64,000 nt of DNA from Glycomyces artemisiae (GTDB lineage Bacteria > Actinomycetota > Actinomycetes > Mycobacteriales > Micromonosporaceae): the NCBI RefSeq assembly GCF_003002955.1, contig NZ_PVTJ01000009.1, positions 62,001-126,000 on the forward strand, in the 5' to 3' direction. Positions 54,496-64,000 of this stretch are shown here, in pieces (within the stretch, counting starts at the first letter, position 1; each line of letters opens with the position of its first letter). A program made the position numbers and the translations under genes. The notes under the pieces are model-generated. The model made no database searches, was not told where the DNA came from, and saw only the letters and a list, made by a program, of their open reading frames with translations.

Positions 54496-55440
54496 ATGAC
54501 CGAGAAACGAGACCGGACCCCGGCGCTCCAGCGCCGGAACCTCCTCAAGGGCACCGGCGTCGCCGCCGTCGCGGCCGCGGCCGCCGGGGGCGGCGTGGCC
54601 GCGGCCCAGACCGACACCGCGGGCGTGCGCCTGCGCTGGCTCGGCACCAACGCGTGGGAGTTCACCACCGAGACCGCGACGGTGCTCATCGACCCGTGGG
54701 TGAGCCGGTTCCCGACCGGCGCGTATTCGAGCGGCGGCGCCGACCCGGAGACGGAGATCGAGGTCCACGAGGATGTGATCGACGAGCACCTGCCGAAGGC
54801 CGACACGATCCTGGTGACCCACGGGCACTGGGACCACATCGCCGACGTCCCCTACCTCGCCGGGAAGACCGGCGCGACGGTGCTCGGCACCGAGACGCAC
54901 CTGAACCTCATGCGCGCCATGGGCGCCCCCGACGACCAGCTGTGCCAGGTCGGCGGCGGGGAGCTGTACCAGTTCGACGGCTACACCGTCGAGGTCTTCC
55001 GCTCCTCGCACTCCGCCAGCGGCGAGCACAAGCGGATCCTGTTCGGCGGCACCCGACCCGGCGAGGTCCCGAAGCGCCCCAAGCGGATCAAGGACCTCAT
55101 CGAGGGCGGCAGCCTGACGTACCTGGTGGACTTCGGCGGCGTCTCGTTCTTCAACATGGGGTCGGCGAGCTTCCACGAGGCCGAGATCGCAGGGATCCGC
55201 CCCACCGTGCTGTTCCTCCAGCCCGGCGGCGGCCACACGCCCGCCTTCGTGGAGCGCGCCCTCGAAGCGACCGGGTTCCCGCCGTACGTGGTCGCCTCCC
55301 ACTGGGACGACTTCGACGAGCCGCTCACCGAGCCCGCCGTCAAGGGCGGCGACTGGGAGGCCCTGCGCGACCGCGTGGCCGCCGCGAGCCCTGAGACCGA
55401 GTTCCTGCTCCTCGACCACCTGGAGAGCCATGACTTCTGA
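54496..55440 (+). CDS. Tat-exported metallo-beta-lactamase-fold hydrolase (UlaG-like)
   Basis: The 314-aa enzyme has a twin-arginine signal (LQRRNLLKGTGVAAVAAAA, Arg13-Arg14) and then a metal hydrolase domain with THGHWDH (His109, His111, Asp113, His114), and SSHSASGEHK and ASHWDD as further metal-site parts. UlaG-like enzymes act on lactones, phosphate esters or related substrates; the true substrate is unknown. It overlaps its cytosolic copy by 11 bp and is controlled by the LysR-type operator upstream. Confidence 0.85.
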   Translation: MTEKRDRTPALQRRNLLKGTGVAAVAAAAAGGGVAAAQTDTAGVRLRWLGTNAWEFTTETATVLIDPWVSRFPTGAYSSGGADPETEIEVHEDVIDEHLPKADTILVTHGHWDHIADVPYLAGKTGATVLGTETHLNLMRAMGAPDDQLCQVGGGELYQFDGYTVEVFRSSHSASGEHKRILFGGTRPGEVPKRPKRIKDLIEGGSLTYLVDFGGVSFFNMGSASFHEAEIAGIRPTVLFLQPGGGHTPAFVERALEATGFPPYVVASHWDDFDEPLTEPAVKGGDWEALRDRVAAASPETEFLLLDHLESHDF

Positions 55441-56263
55441 GGTCACCGTCCGCTGGCTGGGCACCAACGCCTGGGAGATCACCGGGAACGGCGCCACGGT
55501 GCTCGTCGACCCGTACGTCTCCCGCACCTACACCGGCGCCACCGTCCCGGGGCAGTTCGATCCTGAAACGCCGATCACCGTGGACGAGTCCGCCGTGGAC
55601 GAGCACATCGGGGCCGCCGACTCGATCCTCATCACCCACGCGCACTTCGACCACATCGCCGACGTCCCGTACGTAGCGGAGAAGACCGGCGCGACGGTCC
55701 TGGGCACCGAGACGCACCTGAACCTGCTGCGCGCCATGGGCACGCCGGACGAGCAGCTGTCGCAGGTCGGCGGCGGGGAGCTGTACCAGTTCGACGGCTA
55801 CACCGTCGAGGTCTTCCGCTCCTCCCACGGCGTCTCGGGCAAGCACAAGACGCTCCTGTTCCCCGGCACGCGCCCGGGGCCGGTCCCCGAGAAGCCCGAG
55901 GTCATCAAGGACCTCGTGGAGGGCGGCAGCCTCGCGTACCTCGTGACGTTCGGCGAGACCTCGCTGTTCTTCAACGGCCTGCCGTCGTTCCACGAGCGGG
56001 AGGTGGCGGGCGTCCGGCCCACGGTGCTGTTCATGCAGGGCCCCAACCCGGCCTACCCGGACTACGTGGAGCGGATGCTCGCGGCCACGGGGCGCCCGCC
56101 GTACATCGTGCCGACCCACTGGGACGACTACGAAGCGCCCCTGAAGGAGCCGGCCGTGGACCTGTTCGGCGCGGCGGCCCTCGGCGAGCTCGTGGCCGAG
56201 GCGAGCCCGGACTCGGAGTGGGTCCTGCTCGACCACCTGGAGTCGCACACCTTCGGCGGTTAG
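55430..56263 (+). CDS. Metallo-beta-lactamase-fold hydrolase (UlaG-like), cytosolic copy
   Basis: The 277-aa enzyme is a close copy of the upstream gene (long identical runs such as VGGGELYQFDGYTVEVFRSS) but lacks the Tat signal. Metal residues are in ITHAHFDH (His70, His72, Asp74, His75), SSHGVSGKHK and PTHWDDY. The pair arose by tandem duplication and one copy gained or kept an export signal. It overlaps the convergent kinase gene by 4 bp. Confidence 0.85.
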   Translation: MTSEVTVRWLGTNAWEITGNGATVLVDPYVSRTYTGATVPGQFDPETPITVDESAVDEHIGAADSILITHAHFDHIADVPYVAEKTGATVLGTETHLNLLRAMGTPDEQLSQVGGGELYQFDGYTVEVFRSSHGVSGKHKTLLFPGTRPGPVPEKPEVIKDLVEGGSLAYLVTFGETSLFFNGLPSFHEREVAGVRPTVLFMQGPNPAYPDYVERMLAATGRPPYIVPTHWDDYEAPLKEPAVDLFGAAALGELVAEASPDSEWVLLDHLESHTFGG

Positions 56264-57453
56264 CGGCGGCGGGCCCTCGTGGCGGCCCTCGGCGCCTGGC
56301 GCGGCCGGGGGACCACGGGCTTCGGGAGGGTCCCCCGGATGGTCCACTCGCCGTTGTCGAGGGCGTGTTCGACGGACCCGCCGGCCTCGTCGAACCGCTT
56401 GGCGAGCATCGAGAGCCCGTTCCCGCCCTCGGTCGCCTCCGGCGCGCCGTCGTTGACGACCGTGACCGTCACCTGGGCGTCGACCTCCACGATGGACACG
56501 TTCGCGGACGTGGGCTCGGCGTGGCGGATGAGGTTCGTGGTCGCCTCGCGCACGAGCAGGCCCAGCAGCCGCTCGGTGTCCTCGTCGAGGTCCGGCGCCT
56601 TGTCGGGCACCGACGCCTCCACGCCCGCGGACTTGAGGAGCCTTGCGGCGGAGTCGATCTCGTCGGCCAGCGCGGTCTTGCGGTAGCCGCCGACGACGGC
56701 CCGCATGTCGCGCAGGGCCTCGCGCGCGAGCTCCTCGACCGCCTGGACCTCGGCTGCGGCCAGCTCCGGGTCCGTGTCGCGGAACCGCCGCGCCACCTGG
56801 GCCTTGAGCATGATCGCCTGGAGGTGCCCGCCCTGGACGTCGTGCAGTTCGGCCGCGAACCGCAGCCGCTCCTCGGCCACGGCGAGGTCGGCGGCGAGCC
56901 CGCGGGCCTGCTCCAGCTCCTGCGCGACCCGGTAGTGCCACAGCTGGCACACGATCCCGACGGCGATCGAGGGCACGAGCACCGCGGTCGTCAGCAGCGC
57001 CCCGAAGTTCATGTAGCCCAGCTGCATCGCGAGCGCCGAGAGGGCGCCCGCGGCGGCCGTCCCCAGCAGGACCGCGAGGGAGCGGCGCCCGGGGAGCGAC
57101 CACAGCAGCGCGCCCTCGGCGGCGATGAGCCCGGCCGGGGCGCCCCACGCGGGGCCGATCTCGCCGGAGGCGGCCTCGGCGGCGACGCCCGCGAACAGCA
57201 GTGCGAGCGAGGCGATCCACAGGAGGCGGCGGCGCCACGGGCCCTGGCCGTGCCAGTGCAGCGCGAGCCCCGCGGTGCACAGCGCGACCGACCCGACCGC
57301 CGCGCCCGCGGCGAGCGGGCGCACGCCGTCGTCGGCCCCGGCGAGGAACAGCGCGGCCATGGCGAGGGCCAGCGGGCCGGAGCCGATCACCGTGAAGAAC
57401 GTGTAGGTGCGCAGGCGGCGCAGGTCGCGCGCGGGGGCCGGTTCGGGGGTCAC
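56260..57453 (-). CDS. NarL-family sensor histidine kinase
   Basis: The 397-aa protein has about five or six N-terminal TM helices (residues 18-170), the phospho-acceptor HisKA_3 helix EERLRFAAELHDVQGGHLQAIMLKAQ (His204), LREATTNLIRHAEP-type N-box as LLVREATTNLIRHAE, and GNGLSMLAKRFDEAGG as G-box of the ATPase. No response regulator is in the window. GTG 57,453 was chosen by the membrane start; a GTG at 57,525 would add 24 residues. It is divergent from the toxin gene. Confidence 0.88.
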   Translation of the reverse strand: MTPEPAPARDLRRLRTYTFFTVIGSGPLALAMAALFLAGADDGVRPLAAGAAVGSVALCTAGLALHWHGQGPWRRRLLWIASLALLFAGVAAEAASGEIGPAWGAPAGLIAAEGALLWSLPGRRSLAVLLGTAAAGALSALAMQLGYMNFGALLTTAVLVPSIAVGIVCQLWHYRVAQELEQARGLAADLAVAEERLRFAAELHDVQGGHLQAIMLKAQVARRFRDTDPELAAAEVQAVEELAREALRDMRAVVGGYRKTALADEIDSAARLLKSAGVEASVPDKAPDLDEDTERLLGLLVREATTNLIRHAEPTSANVSIVEVDAQVTVTVVNDGAPEATEGGNGLSMLAKRFDEAGGSVEHALDNGEWTIRGTLPKPVVPRPRQAPRAATRARRR

Positions 57454-57924
57454 CCGGTGATTCAACCACCCGGCGGCGCGGCCCGCGGTGGCGGAGGCCG
57501 ACGGCGCGGGCCGCGCGGATCGCACGTTCTTTGCGGCATTCGTCCCCGCCGTTCATGCGAAATGCGAACGAATGGCCGCAGCGGACGCGCCGCGGCCGTT
57601 CCGGACGGCGACCGTTTGCCGCAATTCCGGCGGGACCCCGCCGCACCCGGCTTGCCGATAGCATCTAGTGAGCAGGCTGACGCACCGTGTGCACCAGCGG
57701 CGCTCCTGGCTTCAATAGTCCACATTATTCAATCTCGGGACTTGTTATACCCATTCGGGACCGCTCTGTGAAAGACGCGGATTCTACCACTCGGGCACTA
57801 CTGAAACTGCCCTCGAATTGGTCCGTACGGTCAATTGTGCGGGCGCTTCCATCGCATTACGCTCCGTTATCAGGCACCTCCCGAGTGCCTTTCAACCGCC
57901 TTTCCCAGCAAAGGGGCCGCGATC
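57454..57924. other. Divergent intergenic region upstream of the Tc toxin gene
   Basis: About 470 bp without a supported gene lie between the kinase and the toxin. The right half (57,700-57,890) is clearly AT-richer than the host average and should hold the toxin promoter and control sites; it includes TTGTTATACCC and CCGTTATC-type elements. Two short copies of ATGCGAA (57,555 and 57,562) lie to the left. No RNA gene is recognised. Confidence 0.4.
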
Positions 57925-60900
57925 GTGGACGCCTACCGCGGCGGAGCCGACCACCTGATGCGGCCGCCGGGCACGCCCTTCCCCGGCGGACCCGAGAGCG
58001 CCCACATGCCCGGCGCGCCCGAGCTGCCCGCGGTCGGCAACCCGCCCGGGCGCCTCGGCGAGACGTTCCAGACCAACCCCGCCACCGGCTCGGCCTCGAT
58101 GTCGTTCCCGCTGCCCTTCAGCGCCGGCCGCGGCGCCCCCTCCCTCGCGGTCGCCTACGACTCCTCCGGCGGGCCCGGCCTCTTCGGCTACGGCTGGGAC
58201 CTCCCCGTCCCGCGCATCAGCCGCCGCACCGACCGCGGCGTGCCCCGCTACCGCGACGCCGAGGACTCGGACGTGTTCCTCGCCGACGGAGCCGAGGACC
58301 TCGTCCCCGACGCCGCGCCCGCCACCGTCCGCACCGTCGCCGGGACCGCCTACACCGTCCAGCGCTACCGGCCCCGCATCGACGACGGGCTCACCCGCAT
58401 CGAGCGCTGGAGCGCCGTCGCCGACCGCGCCGACGTCAAGTGGCGCACCCTCTCCAGCGACAACCAGACCTCCTGGTTCGGCGAGGGGCCCGAGAGCCGG
58501 ATCGCCGACCCCGCCGACCCGGCCCGGATCTTCGCCTGGCTCCTCAGCTTCGGCCACGACGACAAGGGCAACGCCGTCGCCTACGAGTACGCCCCCGAGG
58601 ACTCCGCGGGCGTCCCCCGCTCCGCCGCCGAATCCGGCCGAACCGAGCAGTCCCGCACGGCCGCAAGGCACCTCAAACGCGTCCGCTACGGCAACGCCGT
58701 CCCCTACCTCCCCGTCCTCGACCCCGACGCGCCCCCGACCCCCCGGCCCGGGCAGTGGCTGTTCACCCTCGTCGTCGACTACGGCGACCACGACAGCGAG
58801 ACCCCCGCCCTCGAACCCGACCGGCCCTGGCCCGCCCGCCCCGACCCCTACGGCACCTGCCGCCCCGGATTCGAGATCCGCTGCCACCGCCGCGGCCGGC
58901 GCGCCCTCATGTTCCACGACCTCCCCGAACTCGGCGACACGCCCACGCTCGTCGCCTCCCTCGACTTCACCTACGACACCGCCCCCCACGCCGGGGACTC
59001 CCTCCTCACCGCCGTCCACTCCACCGGCTACGTCCGCTCCGGCGACGGCTACGACCGCGCCCACACCCCGCCCACCACCATGCGGTACACGCCCGCCGCC
59101 CTCGACCCCGAAGTGCGCGACGTGCGCGCCGAGCACCTGCCCGCCGGCCTCGACCTGGTCGACTACACCTGGGTCGACCTCGACGGCGACGGCGTCGCCG
59201 GGGTCCTCGCCTCCCGCGCGGGCGCCTGGTACTACCTGCGCAACCACACCCCCCTCGAACCCGAAGGGCCCGTGCGCTTCACGACCGCGCAGCACGTGGA
59301 CCCCCGCCCCGAGACCGGCCGCCTCAACGTCGGCACCGACCTCCTCCTCGACACCGACGGCTCCGGCAGGCCCGACTTCGTGCGCCTCGACGGACCCGTC
59401 ACCGGCATCGCCGTCCGCGAGGAGGACGGCCGCTGGCGCGCCGCCGCGCCCTTCGCGCAGCGCCCCGCTATCGACGCGTTCGGGGCCGACGTCCGCGTCG
59501 CCGACATGACCGGCGACGGCCTCCCCGACCTCGTCCTCACCGACACCGCGGGCGCCCGCTGGTGCGAAGGGCTCGGCCTCGCCGGATTCGGCCCGCCCCA
59601 GCCGATCGAGCCCGGCGCCGAACCCCTCCGACCCTCCCTCGTGGAGACCTCCGAGCGCGTCGCCGTCCAGCTCGCCGACATGACCGGCGACGGCCTCCCC
59701 GACCTCGTGCGCATCGCCAACGGCGCCGTCTCCTACCGTCCCAACCTCGGCCGCGGCCGCTTCGGACCCGCCGTCGCCATGGACGACGCCCCCTGGTTCG
59801 ACAGCCCCGACCGCTTCGACCCCCGCCGCGTCCTCCTCGGCGACACCGACGGCAACGGCCGCACCGACCTCGTCTACCTCGCCGCCGACGCCGCCCGGAT
59901 CTACGCCAACCGCTCCGGCGACTCCTGGGCCCCCGCCCGCGACCTCCCCGGCGCCCCCGCCGCCGACAACCGCCGCATGGCCGCCGTCGTCGACCTCCGC
60001 GGCGCCGGCACCGGCTGCCTCGTCTGGTCCACCGTCCTGCCCGGCGGCACCGCCGCCGCCATGCGCTACATCGACCTCGCCGCGGCCGGACGCCCCCACC
60101 TCCTCGCCGGGTACGAGAACGGCTTCGGCGGCGAGACCACCGTCGAGTACCTGCCCTCCACGCACTTCGCGCTGGCCGACGAGCAGGCCGGGCGCCCCTG
60201 GCCCTCGCGCCTGCCGTTCCCCGTCCCGTGCGCCCACCGCGTCACCCGCGCCGACCACGTGCGCGAGACCGCGTTCACCTCGACCACCAGCTACCACGAC
60301 GGCTACTTCGACCCGGTCGAGCGCGAGTTCCGCGGCTTCGGCCGCGTCGAGGCCCTCGACACCGAGGCGTACGAGACCGGCAGCACCTCCGAGAACGACA
60401 GCGCCGGAACCGACCTCGACCAGCCGCCGGTGCTCACCCGCACCTGGTTCCACACCGGCGCCGCCGCCGCGGCCGGGCAGCGGATGCTCCACACCCGCCG
60501 CGACCAGTACTGGGAGAACACCGTCCTCCCCGAGCCGCCGCTGCCCGAACCGCGGCTGCCGCAGGCGCTCGGCGACGACGAGTACCGCGAGGCGTGCCGC
60601 GCCCTCAAAGGCCTCGTGCTGCGCACCGAGGTGTACGGGCTCGACGGCGCCCCCGAGGCGGCCGACCCGTACTCGGTCAGCGAGTCCGGCTACGACGTGG
60701 CCCTGCGCCAGCCCAAAGGGGCGCGCCGCCACGCGGTCTTCCAGGTCCTGCCCACCGAGGCCGTCACGTACGCGTACGACCGGAACCCCGCCGACCCCCG
60801 CGTCTCGCACTCCCTCGCCCTCGAACTCGACGACCTCGGGCTGCCGGTCCGCTCCGCCGCGATCGCCTACCGCCGCGCGGTCGCCGACCCGTCGCTGCCG

Positions 60901-63900
60901 CAAGCGGTCCGCGACGCCCAGGCCCGCACCCGCGCCGGGTACAGCGAGGCCGACTACACCGCCGACATCGACGAACCGGACGCCCGCCGCCTGCGCCAGG
61001 TCTGCGAGGCCCGCTCATTCGAACTCGCCGGGCTCCCCGACGGGCGGCTCACCGCCGCCGACGTGGACGCCCTCGTCGCCGCCGCCGAGCACGTCCCGTA
61101 CGAGCAGGTCGACGAGGACGGCGCCGTGGACGCCGCCGGACCCGCCCTGCGGCTGCTGTCGCGCGCCCAGGCGTTCTTCCGCTCCGACGACCTCGCCGGG
61201 CCGCTCCCGCACGGCGTCCACGGCCGCCTCGGCATCGGCCACCGCAGCCGCGGCCTCGTCCTCACCGACGGCCTCGTGGCCGCCCACTACGACGGCACCG
61301 TCACGGCCGACGAGCTCACCGCCGCCGGGTACGAGCACTTCGACGAGGGCTGGTGGGCCGCCGGGCCGACCGAGGTCTACGCCCCCGACGCCCCCGACCG
61401 CTTCTACCTCCCGACCGGCTCCACCGACCCCGCGGGCGTCACCGCCACCATCGAGCGCGACCCCCGCGACCTCATGGTGGTGCGCGCGACCGACGCCGCC
61501 GGGCGCGAGATCCGCGTCGAGCCCGACTACCGCGTCCTGCGGCCCCGCCTCGTCACCGACGCGGCCGGGAACCGCGCCGAGGCCGTCTACGACGCCCTCG
61601 GCGCCACCGTCGCCACCGCGGTCCTCGGCCGCCCCGGCGACGCCGACGCCGACACGGCCGACGACCCGACGACCACGATGGACTACGACCTGTTCTCGTG
61701 GATCGACGAGCGCAAACCGATCAGCGCGCGCAGCCGCCGCCGCGAGCGCCACGCCGACCCCGGCACCCCCTGGCAGGAGACCCGCACCTACTTCGACGGC
61801 GCGGGCGGGACGGTCATGACCAAGGGCCGGGTCGCCCCCGGACCCGCGCTCCAGTACGACCCGGACACCGGCACCGCGACCGAGGTCCACGCCGACCCGC
61901 GCTGGGTCGGCAACGGCCGCACCGTGGTCAACAACAAGGGCCTGCCGGTCAAGCAGTACGAGCCGTACTTCTCGACCACCGCCGACTTCGAGTCGGAGGC
62001 CGCGCTGGTCGAGACCGGCGTGACCGCGATCCCGCGCTACGACCCGCTCGGGCGCGTCGTGCGCACCGACCGCCCCGACGGCACGTTCACGCGCACCGAG
62101 ACCACGCCGTGGTCCACGGTGTCCCACGACGCCGACGACACCGTCCTCGACTCCGCCTGGTACGCCGAGCGCGGCAGCCCCGACCCGGCCGGGCCCGAGC
62201 CCGCCGACCCGCAGCAGCGCGCCGCCTGGATCGCCGCCCAGCACGCCGGCACGCCCGCCGTCGCCCACTCCGACCCGTCCGGGCGCACCGTCCACACCGT
62301 CGCCGACAACGGCCCCGCGGGCCTGCGCACCAGCCGGGCCGCCGCCGACGCCACCGGCGGCTTCACCCGCGAGTACGACCACCGCGGCCGCCTCGTGGGC
62401 GCCGCCGTCGCCAACCTCACCGGCGGCGCCGTCTCCGGCGAGTCCGCCGAGCGCGGGCGCCGCTGGCACCTCGCCGACACCGTGGGCCGCCTCGTGCGCG
62501 CCTGGGACGAGCACGGCCGCACCCTCCGCGTCACCTACGACGGCCTCCACCGGCCCGTCACCACCCGCCTCACCGACCCCGACCGGCCCGAGACCGTGCT
62601 CAGCCGCGTCGTCTACGGCGACGCCCACCCCGAAGCCGCCGAACGGAACCTGGTGGGCCGCACGCACATCGTCTTCGACGGCGCCGGGGCGGTGGTCTTC
62701 GACCGCTACGACCGCCACGGCAACCCGCTCCGGGTGCTGCGCCGCTTCACCGCCGACCCCGAGACCGAGCCCGACTGGTCCGCGCTCGACGGGATCGAGG
62801 ACCCCGCCGCCGTCATGGCCGCCGCCGCGCCGCTGCTCGAACCGCTCGCCGACCAGGTCGAGACCGGCGGCGCGTTCGACGCCCTCGGCCGCGCCACCAC
62901 CGCGACCCTGGCGGACGGCACCGTCGTCACCCCCGCCTACGACGAGGCCAACCGGCTCGCCCGCCTCGACGCGCAGATCGGCGGCGCCGGTCCGGTGAGG
63001 ACCCTCATGGCCGGGCAGGAGTACGACGCGCTCGGACGCCGCGCCACCGCCCGCTACGGCAACGGCCTCACCACCGCCTACACCTACGACCCGTTGAGCC
63101 GCAAGGTCACCGAGATCCGCACCGCCGCCGACGGCGCCGCGGACGCGATCCAGCACCTCCACTACGTCTACGAGGCCGCCGGGCGGCTCGTCGAAGCCGA
63201 CGACACCGCGCAGCAGTCGCTGTTCTTCGCGGGCGCCTTCGTGCCCGCCGCGATGCGCTTCCGCCACGACGCCCTCGGCCAGCTCGTGCGCGCCACCGGC
63301 CGCGAGCACGCCGGCACCGACCCGAACGCGCCCACCGGCCCGGCCGACGCGGTCGGCGCCCCGCTGCCCCACCCCAATGACACCGCCGCGGTGCGCCGCT
63401 ACGAGCAGGTGTACGACTACGACGACCTCGGCAACCTCCTGTCCATGCGCCACATCGCGAACGGCGGCGGCTGGACCCGCCGCTACCGGTACGCGCACGA
63501 CGACGACCCCGCCGACCGGCGCAACCGGCTCACCGCCACCAGCGCCCCCGGCGACGCCCCCGACGGCCCCTACAGCCACCAGTACACGTACGACGCCTAC
63601 GGGAACCTCGCTACCGCGCCGCACCTGGCCGCGCTCGCCTGGGACTGGAACGACCGCCTCCGGGAGGCCGACCTCGGCGGCGGCGGGACCGCGTACTACT
63701 GCCACACCGGCGGGGGCTCCCGCGCCCGCAAGGTGGTCCAGCGCCAGGGCGGCCTGCGCACCGAGCGCCGCCACCTCGGCGCCGTCGAGGTCTACCGGGA
63801 GTGGATGAACGGCGTGCTGCGCCTGGAGCGCCGCACGATCCAGTTCACCGACGACGCCGGGCGCTTCGCCCGCGCCGACGTCCTCGTGACCGACACCGCC

Positions 63901-64000
63901 GGGACCGACGGCGCGCCGCTCGGCGAACCGGTCTTCCGGTACCAGTACGGCAACCACGTCGGTTCGGCCACAGTGGAGACCGGTGAGGACGGCGCGGTCG
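57925..64000 (+). CDS. Tc toxin complex B/C-type protein (SpvB-TcdB-Rhs), 5' part
   Basis: The frame stays open from GTG 57,925 (with AAAGGGG upstream) to the window edge, so at least 2,025 residues are present. Order: an SpvB-type N-terminal part (FQTNPATGSASMSFPLPFSAGRG to about 340), five FG-GAP/VCBS-like units (VDLDGDGVAG near 415, ADMTGDGLPDL twice, GDTDGNGRTDL), the TcdB middle N (about 680-800) and middle C region (about 830-1030), then Rhs/YD repeats (YDPLGRVVRTDRPDG near 1372, YDDLGNLLSM, and YQYGNHVGSA at the edge). In Tc toxins B-C forms a shell around a C-terminal toxin. The toxic tip and the TcA pore are not in view. Confidence 0.88.
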   Translation, partial: MDAYRGGADHLMRPPGTPFPGGPESAHMPGAPELPAVGNPPGRLGETFQTNPATGSASMSFPLPFSAGRGAPSLAVAYDSSGGPGLFGYGWDLPVPRISRRTDRGVPRYRDAEDSDVFLADGAEDLVPDAAPATVRTVAGTAYTVQRYRPRIDDGLTRIERWSAVADRADVKWRTLSSDNQTSWFGEGPESRIADPADPARIFAWLLSFGHDDKGNAVAYEYAPEDSAGVPRSAAESGRTEQSRTAARHLKRVRYGNAVPYLPVLDPDAPPTPRPGQWLFTLVVDYGDHDSETPALEPDRPWPARPDPYGTCRPGFEIRCHRRGRRALMFHDLPELGDTPTLVASLDFTYDTAPHAGDSLLTAVHSTGYVRSGDGYDRAHTPPTTMRYTPAALDPEVRDVRAEHLPAGLDLVDYTWVDLDGDGVAGVLASRAGAWYYLRNHTPLEPEGPVRFTTAQHVDPRPETGRLNVGTDLLLDTDGSGRPDFVRLDGPVTGIAVREEDGRWRAAAPFAQRPAIDAFGADVRVADMTGDGLPDLVLTDTAGARWCEGLGLAGFGPPQPIEPGAEPLRPSLVETSERVAVQLADMTGDGLPDLVRIANGAVSYRPNLGRGRFGPAVAMDDAPWFDSPDRFDPRRVLLGDTDGNGRTDLVYLAADAARIYANRSGDSWAPARDLPGAPAADNRRMAAVVDLRGAGTGCLVWSTVLPGGTAAAMRYIDLAAAGRPHLLAGYENGFGGETTVEYLPSTHFALADEQAGRPWPSRLPFPVPCAHRVTRADHVRETAFTSTTSYHDGYFDPVEREFRGFGRVEALDTEAYETGSTSENDSAGTDLDQPPVLTRTWFHTGAAAAAGQRMLHTRRDQYWENTVLPEPPLPEPRLPQALGDDEYREACRALKGLVLRTEVYGLDGAPEAADPYSVSESGYDVALRQPKGARRHAVFQVLPTEAVTYAYDRNPADPRVSHSLALELDDLGLPVRSAAIAYRRAVADPSLPQAVRDAQARTRAGYSEADYTADIDEPDARRLRQVCEARSFELAGLPDGRLTAADVDALVAAAEHVPYEQVDEDGAVDAAGPALRLLSRAQAFFRSDDLAGPLPHGVHGRLGIGHRSRGLVLTDGLVAAHYDGTVTADELTAAGYEHFDEGWWAAGPTEVYAPDAPDRFYLPTGSTDPAGVTATIERDPRDLMVVRATDAAGREIRVEPDYRVLRPRLVTDAAGNRAEAVYDALGATVATAVLGRPGDADADTADDPTTTMDYDLFSWIDERKPISARSRRRERHADPGTPWQETRTYFDGAGGTVMTKGRVAPGPALQYDPDTGTATEVHADPRWVGNGRTVVNNKGLPVKQYEPYFSTTADFESEAALVETGVTAIPRYDPLGRVVRTDRPDGTFTRTETTPWSTVSHDADDTVLDSAWYAERGSPDPAGPEPADPQQRAAWIAAQHAGTPAVAHSDPSGRTVHTVADNGPAGLRTSRAAADATGGFTREYDHRGRLVGAAVANLTGGAVSGESAERGRRWHLADTVGRLVRAWDEHGRTLRVTYDGLHRPVTTRLTDPDRPETVLSRVVYGDAHPEAAERNLVGRTHIVFDGAGAVVFDRYDRHGNPLRVLRRFTADPETEPDWSALDGIEDPAAVMAAAAPLLEPLADQVETGGAFDALGRATTATLADGTVVTPAYDEANRLARLDAQIGGAGPVRTLMAGQEYDALGRRATARYGNGLTTAYTYDPLSRKVTEIRTAADGAADAIQHLHYVYEAAGRLVEADDTAQQSLFFAGAFVPAAMRFRHDALGQLVRATGREHAGTDPNAPTGPADAVGAPLPHPNDTAAVRRYEQVYDYDDLGNLLSMRHIANGGGWTRRYRYAHDDDPADRRNRLTATSAPGDAPDGPYSHQYTYDAYGNLATAPHLAALAWDWNDRLREADLGGGGTAYYCHTGGGSRARKVVQRQGGLRTERRHLGAVEVYREWMNGVLRLERRTIQFTDDAGRFARADVLVTDTAGTDGAPLGEPVFRYQYGNHVGSATVETGEDGAV

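Noticed and set aside
57892..60903. 1003-codon - frame and a nearly 1900-codon + frame in another phase over the toxin gene
   Set aside because: Both are GC-driven open frames; the frame from GTG 57,925 encodes all recognised toxin domains.

Overview
The window is high-GC actinobacterial DNA: nearly every codon ends in G or C, GTG and TTG starts are common, and long antisense reading frames are everywhere. About 51.4 kb of it (from before base 1 to roughly base 51,450) reads as a temperate siphophage integrated in the chromosome. The last 12.5 kb is host chromosome. The left end of the prophage and its integrase are not in the window. The right end is inferred from a strong phage terminator at 51,369-51,402, followed at once by a subtilisin-like protease gene that has lost its 5' third.

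Left arm (1-2,700, + strand): the end of an XRE-type regulator, an inverted-repeat operator, then a three-gene operon of a 111-aa GNAT-like acyltransferase, a small HTH protein and a near full-length orphan Cse1/CasA (Cas8e), the type I-E CRISPR subunit that reads the PAM. No other cas gene and no repeat array is visible. This is the most unusual part of the window.

Late region (24.8 kb down to 2.75 kb, mostly - strand), in transcription order: HNH nuclease, candidate cos region, small and large terminase, portal, MuF-like protein, scaffold, a Prp-type cysteine protease, major capsid protein, head-tail connectors, tail tube, tail chaperones G and G-T made by a -1 frameshift on CCCTTTC, tape measure, large minor tail protein, three related tail-tip proteins, M15 endolysin, a coiled-coil/TM protein, a collagen-like protein, a small gene with an in-frame stop, and an r1t-type holin. 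Three small + strand genes (two of them membrane proteins) sit between late genes and look like morons.

Early region (49.1 kb down to 25.5 kb, - strand): tightly overlapping small genes, three DNA methyltransferases, an SF2 helicase, a replication initiator with 12-bp-spaced iteron-like repeats inside its gene, a DnaB helicase, an RtcB RNA ligase, a MazG-like protein, and many zinc-binding or HTH proteins. A tRNA-like gene with a 26-nt D-loop insertion lies at 49.2-49.3 kb. The control region at 49.4-50.6 kb holds an XRE repressor, an excisionase-like protein and repeated TGCA-N3-TGCA operators.

Host region (51.4-64 kb): the truncated subtilase, a small conserved gene, a cytosolic class A beta-lactamase-like protein behind tandem palindromes, a short LysR-type DNA-binding protein with a perfect 16-bp inverted repeat, two tandem UlaG-like metallo-beta-lactamase-fold hydrolases (one with a Tat signal), a NarL-family histidine kinase, and, divergent from it, the first 2,025 codons of a giant Tc-toxin B/C-type protein (SpvB, FG-GAP, TcdB-middle and Rhs regions) that runs off the window.
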